From the NCBI RefSeq assembly GCF_019192965.1, contig NZ_JAHTKU010000020.1, forward strand, positions 177,192 to 241,191: 64,000 nucleotides of DNA, read 5' to 3'. A model generated the notes under the pieces. That model was given only the letters and a program-made list of their open reading frames with translations, had not been told where the DNA came from and searched no databases. The DNA is from Nocardioides daeguensis. GTDB lineage: Bacteria; Actinomycetota; Actinomycetes; Propionibacteriales; Nocardioidaceae. The first letter of the stretch is position 1. Every line of letters starts with the position of its first letter. This document shows, one piece after another, positions 25,582 through 34,913 of this stretch. The translations under genes and the position numbers were made by a program.

Positions 25582-26357
25582 CGTCCCTCCCATCGGGGTT
25601 GCCTCTTCTCCCGGAAGGCGGCCGGGCCCTCCTGTGCGTCGCGGCTGAGGTAGACCGGCTCCCAGATCCGCTCGGCCTCGTCGTAGGCCGCGGACAGCCC
25701 GGACTCGGCGATGAGTCGCACCGTCCTCTTGCCGGCGCGCACCGACAACGGCGCGTTGTCGGCGATCCGGCGGGCGAGCTGCTGCGTCGCGTCGCGCAGC
25801 TCCCCCGCCGGAACGACCAGATTGACCAGGCCGGCGTCCCGCGCACGCTCGGCCGAGAGCATGTCGCCGGTCAGCAGCATCTCCATCGCCACGCGGGGCG
25901 GGATCAGCCACGGCAGCGGGGCCGCCCACGGCGCCCCACGACCGACCTTGACCTCGCTGATCGCGAACCGCGCGTGCTCGGCTGCGACCACCAGGTCACA
26001 GGTCTGGACCAGCAGGAAGCCACCTGCGAGCGCCGCCCCGTTCACCGCTGCGATGGTCGGCTTGTCGACCTCGATGTTGCGGCCGAACTGCGGCACGTAG
26101 TCGACAGGAGGAACCTGCAAGCCCTCCTCGGCCATCTCCTTGAGGTCGCCGCCGGCGCAGAACGCCCGGTCGCCGGCACCGGTCAGGACGAGCACCTTCG
26201 CGGCGTCGTCGTCGTTGAACCGGCGCACGCCGTCGAAGAGCCCTTCGCGTACCGCCCGGCTGAGGCAGTTGCGTGCGTCCGGCCGATTGATGGTGAGCCA
26301 GGCGACGCCGTCGTCCAGCTCGTAGGTGACCGCCGGGGCGGTGGTCGCGGTCGTCAC
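25578..26357 (-). CDS. Enoyl-CoA hydratase family protein (AtuE/LiuC-like role)
   Basis: This 259-aa crotonase has FCAGGDLKEMAEEG near residue 68 and AAVNGAALAGGFLLVQTCDLV near 108. The usual GG between the catalytic region and LPR is changed (VGRGAPWAAPLPWLI), so the pocket is atypical. It starts at a GTG overlapping the biotin carboxylase stop. In an Atu/Liu-like route it would hydrate the carboxylated 3-methylglutaconyl-type CoA ester before the lyase step. This role is inferred from neighbours. Confidence 0.88.
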   Translation of the reverse strand: MTTATTAPAVTYELDDGVAWLTINRPDARNCLSRAVREGLFDGVRRFNDDDAAKVLVLTGAGDRAFCAGGDLKEMAEEGLQVPPVDYVPQFGRNIEVDKPTIAAVNGAALAGGFLLVQTCDLVVAAEHARFAISEVKVGRGAPWAAPLPWLIPPRVAMEMLLTGDMLSAERARDAGLVNLVVPAGELRDATQQLARRIADNAPLSVRAGKRTVRLIAESGLSAAYDEAERIWEPVYLSRDAQEGPAAFREKRQPRWEGR

Positions 26358-28351
26358 TCGGACACTTCCTCGACCACGGCCAGCACAGCGCCGAGGTCGA
26401 CGGCCTGACCGGGCTTCACGCTGATCTGGCTGACGACGCCGGCGACCGGAGCCCTGACGCTGTGCTCCATCTTCATCGCCTCCAGCACCAGGACCGTGGC
26501 ACCCTCCTCCACGAGCTGTCCCTGCTCGACGGGGACGCGCACGACCGTGCCGGGCATCGGGGCGAGCAGCGAGCCCGGCTCGTTGCGATCGCCCGGCTCG
26601 GGGAACCGGGGCTGCTCGACCAGCGTGAGGCTGCCGAGCACGCTGTCGACGTGGTAGGTCGAGCCGTAGGTCCGCACCGCGCACGACCGACGAACGCCGT
26701 CGACCTCGAGGTCGACCTGGTCGGGGCTCGCCGAGAGCACCCGCACCCCGACCAGCGAGGTCCCCGCGACGGAGACCCGGGTCGTGCCGCGACGCACCAG
26801 GTAGCGAACCTCCACCTCGTCGCCCTCGATGTCGAACGTGGTGTGCTGCTCCTGGCTGGCCACGTTGCGCCACCCCGAGGGGAGCGTCGACAGCGCCAGC
26901 GCGTCGGCCCGGCGCGCGGCTTGCGCGGCCAGTGCCGCCGCGGCCGCGTGCACCGGCACGAGCTCGGGCGAGCGCCACGAGCGCGCCAGCGCGACCGGGT
27001 CGTGGCGGGTGAGGTAGCCGGTGTCGATGCGTCCGGCGGCGAACTCCTCCTCGCGCAGGATGCCGACGAGCAGCTCCCTGTTGGTCACCACCCCGTGCAG
27101 GCGGCTCTCGGCCAACGCGCGGGCGAGGGTACGGCGAGCGTCGTCGCGGGTCGGCCCGTGGGCGATGATCTTGGCCAGCATCGGGTCGTAGTGGACGCCC
27201 ACCTCGGATCCTGCGCTCACGCCCGAGTCGACGCGGACACCGGGCAACGGCGGTACCGAGAACCCGTGGACCGTGCCCGTCGCCGGCAGGAAGCCGGCGG
27301 CGACGTCCTCCGCATAGAGGCGGACCTCGATGGCATGGCCGTCGATCCCGGCGGTGATCACGTCGTCCGGCAGCGGCCGGCCCTCGGCCACCAACAGCTG
27401 CAGTCGGACCAGGTCGAGCCCCGTGATCAGCTCGGTGACCGGGTGCTCGACCTGGAGGCGGGTGTTCACCTCGAGGAAGTAGAAGCGGCCGTCGGAGCCC
27501 ATGACGAACTCCGCCGTGCCTGCACCGACGTAGCCGATCGCCTTGCCCGCGGCGATCGCCGCGCTGCCGAGCTCGGCGCGAAGCGCCTCGTCGACGACCG
27601 GGGAGGGTGCCTCCTCGATGATCTTCTGATAGCGGCGCTGAATGGAGCACTCGCGTTCGAAGAGATGGACGACGGTGCCCTGCGTGTCGGCGAAGATCTG
27701 CACCTCGATGTGGCGGGGCGCGTCGAGGTAGCGCTCGAGGAAGACGGTGCCGTCTCCGAAGGCGGTCACCGCCTCGCGGCGGGCACCCTCGACGGCTTCG
27801 AGGAGGTCCCCCTCCTCGCGGACGATGCGCATGCCGCGCCCGCCGCCGCCGAAGGCTGCCTTCACCAGCACCGGGTAGCCGATCTCCTCAGCCACCCGCG
27901 CGCCGAGCTGCGCGCCGTCGATGGCGCTGTCGGTCTCGATCGTGATGCCGGGCAGGACGGGCACACCCGCCGCCGCCATCGTCTTCTTCGCCTCGATCTT
28001 CGAGCCCATGCTGTCGATCGCGGCCGGCGGTGGGCCGACGAAGACGACCCCCGCATCGGCGCATGCTCGGGCGAAGCCCGCGTTCTCCGACAAGAACCCG
28101 TAGCCGGGGTGGATCGCGTCCGCCCCGGTACGACGGGCTGCGTCGAGGATCAGGTCCCCGCGCAGGTAGGTGTCCGCCGGGGCGGTGCCAGGCAGGTGGA
28201 CGGCCTCGTCCGCCTCGGCGACGAACCGGGCACCGGCGTCGGCATCGGAGTAGACCGCGACGCACACGATGTCCATCTCGCGGGCGGAGCGGATGATCCG
28301 CGACGCGATCTCGCCACGGTTGGCGATGAGGAGCTTCTTGATGGTTGCCAT
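26354..28351 (-). CDS. Acyl-CoA carboxylase alpha (biotin carboxylase/BCCP)
   Basis: This 665-aa subunit carries biotin carboxylase (about residues 1-445) and biotin carboxyl carrier (about 590-665) domains. Visible are IANRGEIASRIIRSAREM, HPGYGFLSENAGFA, the ATP-grasp glycine loop AFGGGGRGMRIV, EVNTRLQVEHPVTE and the biotinylation site EAMKMEH. It carboxylates an acyl-CoA with the beta subunit next door. In Atu/Liu gene sets the pair acts on geranyl- or methylcrotonyl-type CoA; propionyl-type cannot be excluded. AGGACTCTCC precedes the ATG. Confidence 0.95.
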   Translation of the reverse strand: MATIKKLLIANRGEIASRIIRSAREMDIVCVAVYSDADAGARFVAEADEAVHLPGTAPADTYLRGDLILDAARRTGADAIHPGYGFLSENAGFARACADAGVVFVGPPPAAIDSMGSKIEAKKTMAAAGVPVLPGITIETDSAIDGAQLGARVAEEIGYPVLVKAAFGGGGRGMRIVREEGDLLEAVEGARREAVTAFGDGTVFLERYLDAPRHIEVQIFADTQGTVVHLFERECSIQRRYQKIIEEAPSPVVDEALRAELGSAAIAAGKAIGYVGAGTAEFVMGSDGRFYFLEVNTRLQVEHPVTELITGLDLVRLQLLVAEGRPLPDDVITAGIDGHAIEVRLYAEDVAAGFLPATGTVHGFSVPPLPGVRVDSGVSAGSEVGVHYDPMLAKIIAHGPTRDDARRTLARALAESRLHGVVTNRELLVGILREEEFAAGRIDTGYLTRHDPVALARSWRSPELVPVHAAAAALAAQAARRADALALSTLPSGWRNVASQEQHTTFDIEGDEVEVRYLVRRGTTRVSVAGTSLVGVRVLSASPDQVDLEVDGVRRSCAVRTYGSTYHVDSVLGSLTLVEQPRFPEPGDRNEPGSLLAPMPGTVVRVPVEQGQLVEEGATVLVLEAMKMEHSVRAPVAGVVSQISVKPGQAVDLGAVLAVVEEVSE

Positions 28352-28368
28352 GGAGAGTCCTGCCACCT

Positions 28369-29970
28369 TCACATGCGGAAGACGCCGAAACCGCGCCTTC
28401 CCTCGACGACCTGGGAGTGAGCTGCGGAGAGTGCCATGCCGAGGACGGTGCGCGTGTCGCGCGGGTCGATGACCCCGTCGTCGTACAGGCGGGAGGAGAT
28501 GAAGAACGAGTGCGACTCCGCCTCGATCTGCTCCTCGATCTGGATCCGCCGGGCCTCGTCGGCCTCGACGTCGAACTCGCGGCCGGCCGCCTCCGCCGCC
28601 TGACGGCCGACGATGGAGAGCACCCCGGCCAGCTGCTGGGCGCCCATCACGGCGAGCTTCGCGTTGACCCACGAGAACATGAACCGGGGGTCGAAGGCAC
28701 GGCCCGACATGCCGTAGTTGCCCGCTCCGAAGGACGCACCCATGTTGATGCTGATGTGCGGCACCTTGCTGTTCGTGACGGCGTTGATCATCTTCGCGCC
28801 GTCCTTGATGATGCCGCCCTGCTCGTAGCTCTTGCCGACCATGAAGCCGGTGCAGTTGTGCAGGAAGAGCAGCGGGATGTCGAGCTGGTTGGCCAGCAGG
28901 ATGAACTCCGTGCCCTTCTGGGCCTCCTCGCTGAACAGGATGCCGCGGGAGTTGGCCAGGATCCCGACCGGATAGCCGTGCACCGAGGCCCAGCCGGTCG
29001 TCAGCGCGGTGCCGTACGACGGCTTGTACTCACCGAAGCGCGAGCCGTCGACGACCCGGGCGATGACCTCTCGAGGGTCGACCGGCTTGCGGAAGTCGGC
29101 GGCGGCGATGCCCAGCAGCTCGTCCTCGTCGTACAGCGGCGCGTCGGGGGGCATCGATGGCCCGGGACCGAGCTTGCGCCAGTTGATCTCCGCCATGATG
29201 CGGCGCCCGATCCGGATCGCGTCGCGCTCGTCGACGGCGAAGTGGTCGCCCAGGCCCGAGACCCGGCTGTGCATGTCGGCGCCGCCGAGCTCCTCGTCGT
29301 CGGCGTCCTCGCCGGTGGCCATCTTCACCAGCGGGGGGCCGCCGAGGAAGACCTTGGCCTGCTTGTCCACGAGCACCGCGTAGTCGCACATGCCGGGGAC
29401 GTAGGCACCGCCTGCCGTCGAGTTGCCGAACACCAGGGCGAGCGTCGGAACACCCATCGCGGAGAGCTCCGTGAGGCCCTGGAAGATCTTGCCGGCGTGG
29501 ACGAACAGCTCCGACTGGGTCGGCAGGTCCGCGCCGCCGGACTCCACGAGGTTGATCACGGGGAGCCGGTTCCGCTTGGCGATGTCGAGGGCCCGCAGGT
29601 TCTTGCGCAGCGTGTACGGGTTCATGGTGCCGCCACGGACCGTCGGGTCGTGCGCGATGATCACCGTCTCCACGCCGGAGACGACGCCGAGACCGGTGAC
29701 GATGCTGGCGCCGACCTGGAACTGGGTGCCCCACGCAGCCAGTGACGAGAACTCCAGGAAGGGTGCATCGGGATCGACCAGCATCTCGATCCGCTCCCTC
29801 GCGAGGAGGCGGCCTCGGGCCCGGTGACGGTCGGCGTACTTCGCTCCACCGCCGGAGCACGCGAGGTCGAGCTGCTCCTGCAGCTCGGCCAGCGCGGCCT
29901 CCTGGGCGCGGCGGTTCTCGAGGTAGTCGTCGCTCGTCACGTCGAGTGTCGATCGCAGTGGCGTCGTCAA
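28369..29970 (-). CDS. Acyl-CoA carboxylase beta (carboxyltransferase)
   Basis: This 533-aa crotonase-fold carboxyltransferase moves the carboxyl group from biotin to the acyl-CoA. Landmarks are RARGRLLARERIEMLVDPD near residue 50, NLVESGGADLPTQSELF near 145, FGNSTAGGAYVPGMCDYAV, the second half GYPVGILANSRGILFSEEAQ, and NMGASFGAGNYGMSGRAF. The latter motifs are typical of methylcrotonyl/geranyl-CoA carboxylase beta subunits. TTG at 29970 with AAGGAG six bases upstream is preferred over the TTG at 29991. Confidence 0.92.
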   Translation of the reverse strand: MTTPLRSTLDVTSDDYLENRRAQEAALAELQEQLDLACSGGGAKYADRHRARGRLLARERIEMLVDPDAPFLEFSSLAAWGTQFQVGASIVTGLGVVSGVETVIIAHDPTVRGGTMNPYTLRKNLRALDIAKRNRLPVINLVESGGADLPTQSELFVHAGKIFQGLTELSAMGVPTLALVFGNSTAGGAYVPGMCDYAVLVDKQAKVFLGGPPLVKMATGEDADDEELGGADMHSRVSGLGDHFAVDERDAIRIGRRIMAEINWRKLGPGPSMPPDAPLYDEDELLGIAAADFRKPVDPREVIARVVDGSRFGEYKPSYGTALTTGWASVHGYPVGILANSRGILFSEEAQKGTEFILLANQLDIPLLFLHNCTGFMVGKSYEQGGIIKDGAKMINAVTNSKVPHISINMGASFGAGNYGMSGRAFDPRFMFSWVNAKLAVMGAQQLAGVLSIVGRQAAEAAGREFDVEADEARRIQIEEQIEAESHSFFISSRLYDDGVIDPRDTRTVLGMALSAAHSQVVEGRRGFGVFRM

Positions 29971-30082
29971 CGTGTGCTCCTTGTCCGGCAATCAGCCCGT
30001 CAGCGGGTCGTGGAGAGTCTGGTTTCGAGGCGGTGCGGCGCACGTCGCCGCTGGGGAGGGAGTTCCCCCTCCCTCGGGGGGA
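29971..30082 (-). promoter_or_regulatory. 112-bp gap with G/C-run hairpin between transport and carboxylase modules
   Basis: This is the largest gap in the 27-kb gene run. A stem of GGGAGGG (30054-30060) and CCCTCCC (30067-30073) with a 6-nt loop lies directly after the stop of the small membrane protein. It could attenuate the upstream transcript or stabilise its 3' end. No clear new promoter was recognised. Confidence 0.4.
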
Positions 30083-30307
30083 TCAGCGCCATCCGGTCGC
30101 CTGCGAGACGAGCTCGACGGCGCCGAGCAGGGCGCAGACGACGCTCAGCACGAGGAGCGACCTGGCGCCCCTCAGCAGGCGCCGCTCCTCGCGGGCCCGA
30201 CGCTCCGCAGAGAGGGTCACCGGCACCAGCTCCGCCACGTTGCGCCGGCCCCACCGGCTCAGGGCGAGGAACGCCCACGACAGCGCCATCGGCACGACCA
30301 CGGACAT
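30083..30307 (-). CDS. Small membrane protein of the Mce operon
   Basis: This 74-aa hydrophobic protein has membrane segments near residues 1-18 and 48-66, joined by a highly basic stretch (LSAERRAREERRLLRGAR). GGAG precedes the ATG, and it begins one base after the stop of the isomerase gene. No family was recognised. Its position after the MMPL and PPIC genes suggests an accessory part of the transport complex. Confidence 0.6.
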   Translation of the reverse strand: MSVVVPMALSWAFLALSRWGRRNVAELVPVTLSAERRAREERRLLRGARSLLVLSVVCALLGAVELVSQATGWR

Positions 30308-30308
30308 C

Positions 30309-31352
30309 TCACTCCACCGCCCGTGCCGGCGACGCCTCGGTCGGCGGCTCGTCCGGATGAGCGGGCAGGTAGGCGTCGGCGTACTCGATCTCGGCGCCCT
30401 TGATCCGGTCGGCGAGCCAGGACCGCCAGGTCCGCATCGCCCGCTCCGAGCGGACGGCGTCGAGCGCGTCCGCAGCGACGGCCTGGTAGGCCCGGGGGCG
30501 AGCGGCGACGACGGCGAGGACCCGTCCGACGTTCCAGCCGTAGGCCGTCTGCACCGGCCCGAACGTGTCCCCCTCGCCGGCCGCGAAGGCCGCTGCGGCA
30601 TAGGTCTCGTCGAGCTCGGTGGCGCCGACGGTTCCGAGCACCCCGCCTTTGTCCCGCGTCGCGTCGTCGAGCGAGCGGGCGCGCGCGAGCGAGGAGAACG
30701 AGGTCCCCTCGTGAATCGACGCGACCAGCGCCTGGGCTTCGTCGCGGGTGGCGACCACGATGTTCGCGATCTTCCGCTTCTCCGGCACCTCGAAGGCGCT
30801 GGGATCCTCGTCGTAGAGCGCCTTCGCCTCCTCGGCCGTCACCTCGTCCACCGCGTCCTGGGTGACCGCCTTGAAGAGCCGGGCGATCGCCTGCTGGCGG
30901 CGGATCTCCTCGAGGATGTCGCCCTCGCTGACCCCGAACTCGGTCAGCAGGTCCTGGAACGCCTTGCGCGGATCAGGACCCAGCTGGGTCTCGAGCATCG
31001 AGGCCAGGGTGTCCCGGGCGGACCTCTCGGAGATCACGATGTCCTCGTCCTTCGCCGCGCGGTCGAGGATCAGCGCGACGGCCATCGACTTCGCCACGTC
31101 CCGCTTGAACCCGTCCTGGGCGTCGCGCCGTTCCGGCTCGGCGACGCCGTACAGCGCGTTGAGGGTGTCGACGTGCTTCTCGAGGTCCGCCTCGGTGACG
31201 ACCCGATCGCCGTACCTCAGCACGGCGTCGTCGGGGAGCGCGGTGAGACGGTGGTGCACCAGCACGGCGCCGCCGGAGACGACGAGCACGGCGACCAGGG
31301 CGGCCACCATCCGTCGCCAGGGGGCAGACAGGAGCTCTCGGACGACGATCAC
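30309..31352 (-). CDS. PPIC-type peptidyl-prolyl isomerase, membrane-anchored
   Basis: This 347-aa protein has one N-terminal membrane helix (residues about 15-33), a SurA/PrsA-like helical chaperone region (EADLEKHVDTLNALYG, ILEEIRRQQAIARLFK), and a parvulin-like domain near 195-285 (IVVATRDEAQALVASI, GGVLGTVGATELDE, FGPVQTAYGWNVGRV). It should help exported proteins fold at the membrane surface. The GTG overlaps the MMPL stop. Mce proteins or the MMPL transporter are likely clients, by context only. Confidence 0.85.
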   Translation of the reverse strand: MIVVRELLSAPWRRMVAALVAVLVVSGGAVLVHHRLTALPDDAVLRYGDRVVTEADLEKHVDTLNALYGVAEPERRDAQDGFKRDVAKSMAVALILDRAAKDEDIVISERSARDTLASMLETQLGPDPRKAFQDLLTEFGVSEGDILEEIRRQQAIARLFKAVTQDAVDEVTAEEAKALYDEDPSAFEVPEKRKIANIVVATRDEAQALVASIHEGTSFSSLARARSLDDATRDKGGVLGTVGATELDETYAAAAFAAGEGDTFGPVQTAYGWNVGRVLAVVAARPRAYQAVAADALDAVRSERAMRTWRSWLADRIKGAEIEYADAYLPAHPDEPPTEASPARAVE

Positions 31353-33613
31353 ACCAGCACCTCGACTCTCGGTTGGGCGGGGGTGGCCCGCTGTACCGGG
31401 GCGGGCCGGGCGGTAGCGGTCGACGGCAGCACCAGCCGGACGACGTACGACGCGAGCAGGGACAGCCCCACGGTCGCGGCGAGGAACAGGCCGAAGCCGC
31501 GGATGACGGCGAGGTCGGAGGCACCGAGGGCGAGGTAGCCCGACGTGGCTGCCGTGGCCGCCACCAGGACCGAGCGGACGAGCACCCGCCGGTGCCGAGC
31601 GGCGCCGAGCAGCACCGTGAACTCGCAGGCGGTCGCGGTCGCGAGCGAGCCCAGGGCGAGGGTGAGCGGGGTCAGCGGCAGCCCGAGCAGCTGGGCCACC
31701 AGGAAGCCCCAGCCGGTGGCCAGCACTGCGGCGCCGACCGCGAGGAGCGCCTCGCGTCGACGGCGCAGGCCCAGGGCCAGCACCAGGCCTGCGGCCACGA
31801 TGCCGACTCCCGCGTGGAGGTAGCGGTGCTCCGAGAGCAGCGCGTAGCTGCGGCCGGCGACGACCGGCAGACCGGCCAGGTCGAGGGTGACCCCGTCCGG
31901 CGGCGGCGGCACGTCGCGGAGGACGTCGGCGAGCAGTGCCCGTTGGGCGGCGACGTCGCCGAGCTCGATCCCGAAGCTCAGCACGGCTTGGCGGCGGTCG
32001 TCGCGGATCACCGACGCGCGCAGGTAGTCGGGAACCTGGGCCAGGCCGGCCTCGACCTGCACCGAGGTCGGCTCACTGCCCAGGAAGCCCAGCAGCGAGG
32101 GAGGGCTCACGATCAGGTGCAGCCGGTCGCCGAACCGGCGCACAACCACGTCCTGGACCTGGGTCATCCAGGCGAGGGTCTCGGGCGAGGTCACGTCGTC
32201 GCCCCGCACGAGCAGCTGCACCTCGCCCGACGAGCCGAGGACCTCCTCGGCATGGTCGATCGCGGCCGTGCCCGGCGCACCCGCGATCAGCCGCTCGGGG
32301 TCGGCCTCGATGTCGAGCCCCGGGAGGACCGCCCACCCGATCGCCGCGAGCGCCAGCCCGGCGCCCAGCAGCGACAGCCGGGGCGCCCGGCCGAGCGACC
32401 GGTGGCTCGCCGGCCGGTCGGGCTCGGCCTCGTCGGTCGTCGGAGCGCCGTACCGGCGGGAGACGGCCAGTCCCAGCGCGAGCGTCAGGACCACCCCCAC
32501 CGCGAGAGCGATGCCCAGGTCGCGCACCAGCGGCAACGGCGAGAGCAGGAGGGTCGCGAAGCCCGATGCCGCGGCGAGTCCGGCGACCACGACGGTGCGG
32601 CGGTCGGCTCCGCGGACCAGGTACGCCGGGAAGTCGCTCCCGGTGCCCAACAGGATCGGCAGGAAGGCGACCACCCCGAGCGAGACCGGATGGTCGAGCC
32701 AGCCGAACACGGCGAGCGTCGCCGCGGTCGCGAGGCCCGTGGTGAGCACGGGGACCACCCGCCGCGGCGAACGCGGGATCCACGGGAGCAGGAGGTAGCA
32801 CAGGGTCGTCAGCGCGAGCGCGACACCGCCGATCACCGGCATCTCGCGCTTGAGCACGTCGGCGAGACCGGCCGCGACGACGGGCATGCCGGTGACCGTC
32901 ACGCGGTCGGTGGCCAGGCCGGCGTCGTCGACGGCGGCGGAGACGGCGGCGACCAGCCGATCCGTGGCGGCCTGGTCGAGCCCCTCCCGCGGTCGCACGA
33001 TCACGGCGACCGCATCGCGCCGGGGCACGACGAAACGCCACTGCTGGCGGGGCGTGCCGTCCTCGTCGAAGACCACGGCCTTCGCGAAGCCGGGGTTGCG
33101 CAAGGTCGGCAGGCCGGCCGGCAGTCCCTGGACCAGGAGCCCTCCGTAGCGACGGTCGTAGCGGCGTACCGCCGCCTCGGCCGCGCGCTGCGCTGCTGCC
33201 CGGTTCAGGCCCTGGGCCCGTGCCCGCTCGCGCGCCAGCTGCTGCAGGGCGTCGCGCCGACCGCTGATCGTCGCCAGCAGGTTGCGGGCCTGGGTCGCGA
33301 TCTGGTTGAGCACCGTGCCGGGACCGTAGACGACCGAGACGTCCGGCAGCTGCGCGAGGGCGCCCTCGAGTCCGACGAGCTTGAGCAGCTCGTCGGGCCC
33401 GAGCAGGGCGCCGTCGGTCGCGGACTCCGCCACGACGACGACGGGGTCCCCGCCGAACGAGCGGGCGGCCGCCGACGTCGCCACCTGGGCCGCGTCGTCC
33501 CCCGGCAGGAAGGACGAGGCCGTGGTGTCGGTGCGCACCCGAGCCAGACCCAGGCCGATGCCGGCCAGCAGGAGGCCGACGACGGCCAGGCGGAGCAGGG
33601 CGCGCACGGGCAC
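31349..33613 (-). CDS. MMPL/RND-type transporter
   Basis: This 754-aa protein has the RND lipid-transporter layout: two halves, each with a large extracytoplasmic loop and about six membrane helices. Repeated patterns include SFLPGDDAAQVATSAA after the first helix and FLPILLGTGSDFPAYLV near residue 340. It is shorter than mycobacterial MmpL proteins. It lies directly after the sixth Mce gene, so it probably works in the same lipid transport route. GTG at 33613 is chosen because GGAG lies seven bases upstream; GTG at 33607 is possible. Confidence 0.88.
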   Translation of the reverse strand: MPVRALLRLAVVGLLLAGIGLGLARVRTDTTASSFLPGDDAAQVATSAAARSFGGDPVVVVAESATDGALLGPDELLKLVGLEGALAQLPDVSVVYGPGTVLNQIATQARNLLATISGRRDALQQLARERARAQGLNRAAAQRAAEAAVRRYDRRYGGLLVQGLPAGLPTLRNPGFAKAVVFDEDGTPRQQWRFVVPRRDAVAVIVRPREGLDQAATDRLVAAVSAAVDDAGLATDRVTVTGMPVVAAGLADVLKREMPVIGGVALALTTLCYLLLPWIPRSPRRVVPVLTTGLATAATLAVFGWLDHPVSLGVVAFLPILLGTGSDFPAYLVRGADRRTVVVAGLAAASGFATLLLSPLPLVRDLGIALAVGVVLTLALGLAVSRRYGAPTTDEAEPDRPASHRSLGRAPRLSLLGAGLALAAIGWAVLPGLDIEADPERLIAGAPGTAAIDHAEEVLGSSGEVQLLVRGDDVTSPETLAWMTQVQDVVVRRFGDRLHLIVSPPSLLGFLGSEPTSVQVEAGLAQVPDYLRASVIRDDRRQAVLSFGIELGDVAAQRALLADVLRDVPPPPDGVTLDLAGLPVVAGRSYALLSEHRYLHAGVGIVAAGLVLALGLRRRREALLAVGAAVLATGWGFLVAQLLGLPLTPLTLALGSLATATACEFTVLLGAARHRRVLVRSVLVAATAATSGYLALGASDLAVIRGFGLFLAATVGLSLLASYVVRLVLPSTATARPAPVQRATPAQPRVEVLV

Positions 33614-33614
33614 C

Positions 33615-34913
33615 TCACTTCTCCTGACGCTCGACGCGCGGGTACTTGCCCTCGAACGGGCCGGGGCGTGCGCCCGCTCCGGGCGCCGGGTAGGCGTTGG
33701 TGTAGTTGCCGAGCAGCCCGTTGGTCGAGATCGGCAGCTGCGGCGAGTGGGTGTTGACCAAGGGCGTGAGCCGCAGGTAGTAGGCGCCGTTCTCGTCGCG
33801 GTAGTTGAGGACCGCGTTGAAGTTGGCGAAGTACGCCGCGAGGTCCAGACCGTAGGGCTCGACATAGGCCAGCATCGGGTTGACGTCGGCGAGCGTGGAG
33901 GTCGCCGTCGGCGCGATCCTGCTGATGTCGGCGCTGGTGGTGGGCACCCTCGTCAGGGTGGACGGTGCCCGGTCGAGCACGCTCGACAGCGGCGCCAGCA
34001 TGCCGTCGAGGTCGTCGGTGGTCGCAGGCAGCTCACGCAGCGCGGTGGTGAGGTACGGCGCCGCGACCCTCAGGTCGCCGGCCACGGGGTCCAAGGCGCC
34101 CGCGAGCCCCGAGAGCGACGCCGTCGCCTTGGTGGCGGAGTCCAGCACGGACGGCGCCTTGCGCATGGTCGCCTCGATCGACGAGCGCTGACCGGCGGTG
34201 GCCCGGGTCAGCCGGTTCGCGTCACTGACCAGACTCGCGAGCTGGCCCTGACCCGTGTCGAGCGCGTCGAGCACCTGCGTCGTGCGCCGGGCGAGGACCT
34301 CGAGGTCCTCGGACTGGGCGGCGATCGCGTCGAGGGCCGTGTGTCCCTCCTCGCCGAGGTCGCCCAGTCCCTCGAGCAGGGCCCCGACGTCCTTGCCGGC
34401 GCCCTCGGTCGACGCACCGAGCGAGCGGAGCAGCTTGCTCGCCTTGGCCCGCGTCGGTGCGTCGAGGCCGGCCAGCACGTCGCGGAGCTGGACGCTGGGC
34501 TGCACCGCCTCGGCGGGAAGATCCGTCCCCGAGGCGAGGCTGGCGCCCTTCCCGTCGGTGACCTCCAGGTAGGTCTCTCCCACGAGCGAACGCTCGCCGA
34601 CCCGCACCTTGACCCCGTCGTGGAGAGGCGCGACGGCGTCGTCCACCGTGAAGTCGATCCGCACCCCGCCCTCGACCTGCTCGACGCCGCGGACCGTTCC
34701 GACCTTGACGCCGGCGACCTGCACCTGGCTCGCGTGCACCAGGTTGTCGACGTCGCCGACGACGACACTGGCGACGTACTCCCCCGAGTCGAGGCCGGGG
34801 CGCTTGACGCCGGTTCCGCCCAGGAGCCAGGCGAACCCGAGCCCACAGGTGGCCAGGAAGGCGAGCAGGACGACGGTGCGGCCCCGGGCGCCGCTCATGA
34901 TCTTCTTCATCAC
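33615..34913 (-). CDS. Mce family protein, sixth (MceF position)
   Basis: This 432-aa protein has an N-terminal membrane anchor (residues about 12-32) and a MlaD/Mce beta-barrel domain near 38-115 (VQVAGVKVGTVRGVEQVEGG, SLVGETYLEVTDG). A long helical needle domain follows, then a tail with EPYGLDLAAYFANFNAVLNYRDENG typical of MceF-like proteins. Its LATC sequence near residue 22 is a poor lipobox. Six Mce proteins should form one hexamer making a tunnel through the envelope. The GTG start overlaps the upstream stop. Confidence 0.93.
   Translation of the reverse strand: MMKKIMSGARGRTVVLLAFLATCGLGFAWLLGGTGVKRPGLDSGEYVASVVVGDVDNLVHASQVQVAGVKVGTVRGVEQVEGGVRIDFTVDDAVAPLHDGVKVRVGERSLVGETYLEVTDGKGASLASGTDLPAEAVQPSVQLRDVLAGLDAPTRAKASKLLRSLGASTEGAGKDVGALLEGLGDLGEEGHTALDAIAAQSEDLEVLARRTTQVLDALDTGQGQLASLVSDANRLTRATAGQRSSIEATMRKAPSVLDSATKATASLSGLAGALDPVAGDLRVAAPYLTTALRELPATTDDLDGMLAPLSSVLDRAPSTLTRVPTTSADISRIAPTATSTLADVNPMLAYVEPYGLDLAAYFANFNAVLNYRDENGAYYLRLTPLVNTHSPQLPISTNGLLGNYTNAYPAPGAGARPGPFEGKYPRVERQEK

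Noticed and set aside
33635..33760. A lipobox in the sixth Mce protein or in the MceE-position protein.
   Set aside because: Only a poor LATC match is present in the sixth protein and no suitable Cys in the fifth, so a lipoprotein call is not supported.
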